A DNA stretch of 14,893 nucleotides from JBBDWZ01 sp050732575 (GTDB lineage: Bacteria; Gemmatimonadota; Gemmatimonadetes; Longimicrobiales; RSA9), in the NCBI GenBank assembly GCA_050732575.1, contig JBOHRF010000109.1:1-14893 (forward strand), in the 5' to 3' direction. Every line of letters starts with the position of its first letter. Position 1 is the stretch's first letter. The notes below the pieces were generated by a model. It had not been told where the DNA came from, made no database searches, and saw only the letters and a list, made by a program, of their open reading frames with translations. Shown here piece after piece: positions 13,857 to 14,893 of this stretch. Both the position numbers and the translations under genes were made by a program.

Positions 13857-14783
13857 TCACGCCCGTGTGATCAATGCGCCCAGGATCAGTTCGATGAGCT
13901 CGCGCCGGGCAAGCTGCTGGATCCATTCCACTGGTATGCCCGATTCGCCGTAGTAAGCGCCTGCGATCTGACCACAAACCGCGCCGGTCGTGTCCGCATC
14001 GTCGCCCAGGTTGACCGCGCGCAGCACGGCGTCGCGAAAGTTGGACGACCCATGGAACGCCCAGAGCGCGGCCTCGAGAGAGTGCACCACGTGCCCGCTG
14101 CCGTGGATCATCGGTGGCTCGCGATGTTTGAACGATCCACACGCCACTTCATCGATAGCTGTACTGAGCGGCTGCTCGGACCAGTAGTCGAGGATCGGAG
14201 CATAACGGGTGGCCAGGATGTCTTCTTTGCTGGCACCACGCATGGCGCCGATCAGCACGGCGCACAGGTAGCGGCATGCATCGATGCAATCGCGCGCGGC
14301 GTGCGTAGTGCGCGAGCTATCGCCCGCATGTTCCAACGCAGCCCGTGCATCGTGCGCGTAAAAGATTGCGATGGGTGCCAGTCGCATGATGGAGCCATTG
14401 CCTGCACTATCGCGATCCGTGCTGCCCGACCAGGGATCACGCGTGCGCTCGAAGCGCTGCAACGCCTGGCGGGTTGCATGGCCGATGTCGAAGCATTGGC
14501 CTGTACTGCTGAGATGTCCGTGGCGATACCAGCGCACATAGCGCTCGAGCTGATCGATCGGGTCGAAATGACCAAGCGTGACCAGACTCTCCGCCAGGCA
14601 CAGCGCCATCGATGCATCGTCGGTCCATTCACCCGGCTTCAGGCGGAAGGGTCCGCCGCCCATCATTCCGGCGATGGGCGTGAAGCTGCCTGGTAGTTGG
14701 AACTCGAGCGTTGTGCCGAGCGCATCACCGACCACTAACCCAAGCAATGCGCCTCGCCTGCGATCGAGTGGCGTGGTCTCCAT
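13857..14783 (-). CDS. ADP-ribosylglycohydrolase (DraG/ARH-like)
   Basis: 308 residues, the usual length for the family, which removes ADP-ribose from proteins or small molecules using two Mg ions. Visible motifs are GDALG (19-23), WTDDAS (53-58, metal ligands T54, D55, D56), SAGNGSIMR (126-134), the T-H pair near 160-161 and GDDADTTGA (260-268, the second metal site). All key acids are present, so it should be active. The start at ATG 14783 suits the family N-terminus (DRRRGALLGLVVGDALG), but there is no strong ribosome binding site. The reading frame stays open upstream through a Pro-Asp-Thr repeat to the window edge. It is the first gene of a probable three-gene minus-strand group with the 110-residue protein and DUF3109. 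The substrate is unknown. Confidence 0.92.
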   Translation of the reverse strand: METTPLDRRRGALLGLVVGDALGTTLEFQLPGSFTPIAGMMGGGPFRLKPGEWTDDASMALCLAESLVTLGHFDPIDQLERYVRWYRHGHLSSTGQCFDIGHATRQALQRFERTRDPWSGSTDRDSAGNGSIMRLAPIAIFYAHDARAALEHAGDSSRTTHAARDCIDACRYLCAVLIGAMRGASKEDILATRYAPILDYWSEQPLSTAIDEVACGSFKHREPPMIHGSGHVVHSLEAALWAFHGSSNFRDAVLRAVNLGDDADTTGAVCGQIAGAYYGESGIPVEWIQQLARRELIELILGALITRA

Positions 14784-14793
14784 CTCAGAACCT

Positions 14794-14893
14794 GTGTCGG
14801 GCGTGTCGGGCGTGTCGGGCGTGTCGGGCGTGTCGGGCGTGTCGGGCGTGTCGGGCGTGTCGGGCGTGTCGGGCGTGTCGGGCGTGTCGGGCG
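14794..14893. repeat. 9-bp tandem repeat (GTGTCGGGC), at least 11 copies
   Basis: Perfect copies of GTGTCGGGC run to the end of the window, ending mid-unit, so the array is longer than seen. It starts 11 nt upstream of the ADP-ribosylglycohydrolase ATG. Because the unit is three codons, all six frames stay open. In the frame of that gene it reads Pro-Asp-Thr repeatedly, and in another it could be the tail of a gene outside the window. Copy number is likely to vary between strains. Confidence 0.9.

Noticed and set aside
13375..14142. 255-codon minus and 356-codon plus ORFs across the 70-bp inverted repeat
   Set aside because: Both are Gly/Arg/Ser-rich shadows created by the low-complexity repeat and by the ADP-ribosylglycohydrolase gene.
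14794..14893. Possible CRISPR array
   Set aside because: The units are contiguous 9-mers without spacers, so this is a simple tandem repeat.

Overview
The window is GC-rich, gene-dense bacterial DNA. The best guess for its source is a member of the Gemmatimonadota or a related soil lineage. The reasons are a BTAD (AfsR/DnrI-type) domain fused directly to a protein kinase, a second large PknB-like kinase with one membrane span and an extracytoplasmic TPR tail, and a LuxR regulator of the kind common beside such kinases. This assignment is inferred from architecture, not from a marker gene. No rRNA, tRNA, CRISPR array or transposase was found.

Layout. 43-1812 (-) is a SNF2/SMARCAL1-like helicase with a C-terminal SWIM zinc finger. 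1813-2505 holds no convincing gene but has a 12-bp tandem repeat, a perfect 14-bp palindrome, a large imperfect inverted repeat (2111-2293) that encloses two further hairpins, and a terminator-like hairpin. Next on the minus strand come an ATP-grasp-like protein that seems to lack its nucleotide-binding core (2506-3327), a small membrane-anchored protein with a PPC-like beta domain (3496-3945) and a LuxR regulator (3957-4562). Divergent from LuxR is the BTAD-kinase fusion (4659-6212, +). Convergent with that is an apparent two-gene operon, a 1066-residue Ser/Thr kinase followed by a cysteine-containing secreted protein of lower GC (10610 down to 6219). 10611-11685 holds two strong hairpins in front of the kinase, a short tandem repeat and decayed gene pieces (TPR-like and possibly HEPN-like). 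A 15-codon ORF with a very good ribosome binding site then overlaps the start of an intact D-Ala-D-Ala-ligase-like ATP-grasp gene (11730-12674, +). On the minus strand to the right edge lie a DUF3109 protein, an unrecognised 110-residue protein and an ADP-ribosylglycohydrolase. A 70-bp inverted repeat lies between the last two. The window ends in 11 copies of a 9-bp repeat.

How the genes may work together. The centre (2.5-10.6 kb) looks like a signalling region: one intracellular kinase fused to a transcription-factor domain, one transmembrane kinase with an outside sensor, a LuxR regulator, and two proteins predicted to act outside the membrane. The right part combines an ADP-ribose-removing enzyme, a Cys-rich DUF3109 protein and a small unknown. 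Functional links are inferred from proximity only.

The most striking non-coding feature is that intergenic spaces repeatedly contain short tandem repeats of differing unit, or long imperfect inverted repeats with G-rich arms and spacers of about 88-90 nt. No single clearly new defence or biosynthetic system could be demonstrated from sequence alone.
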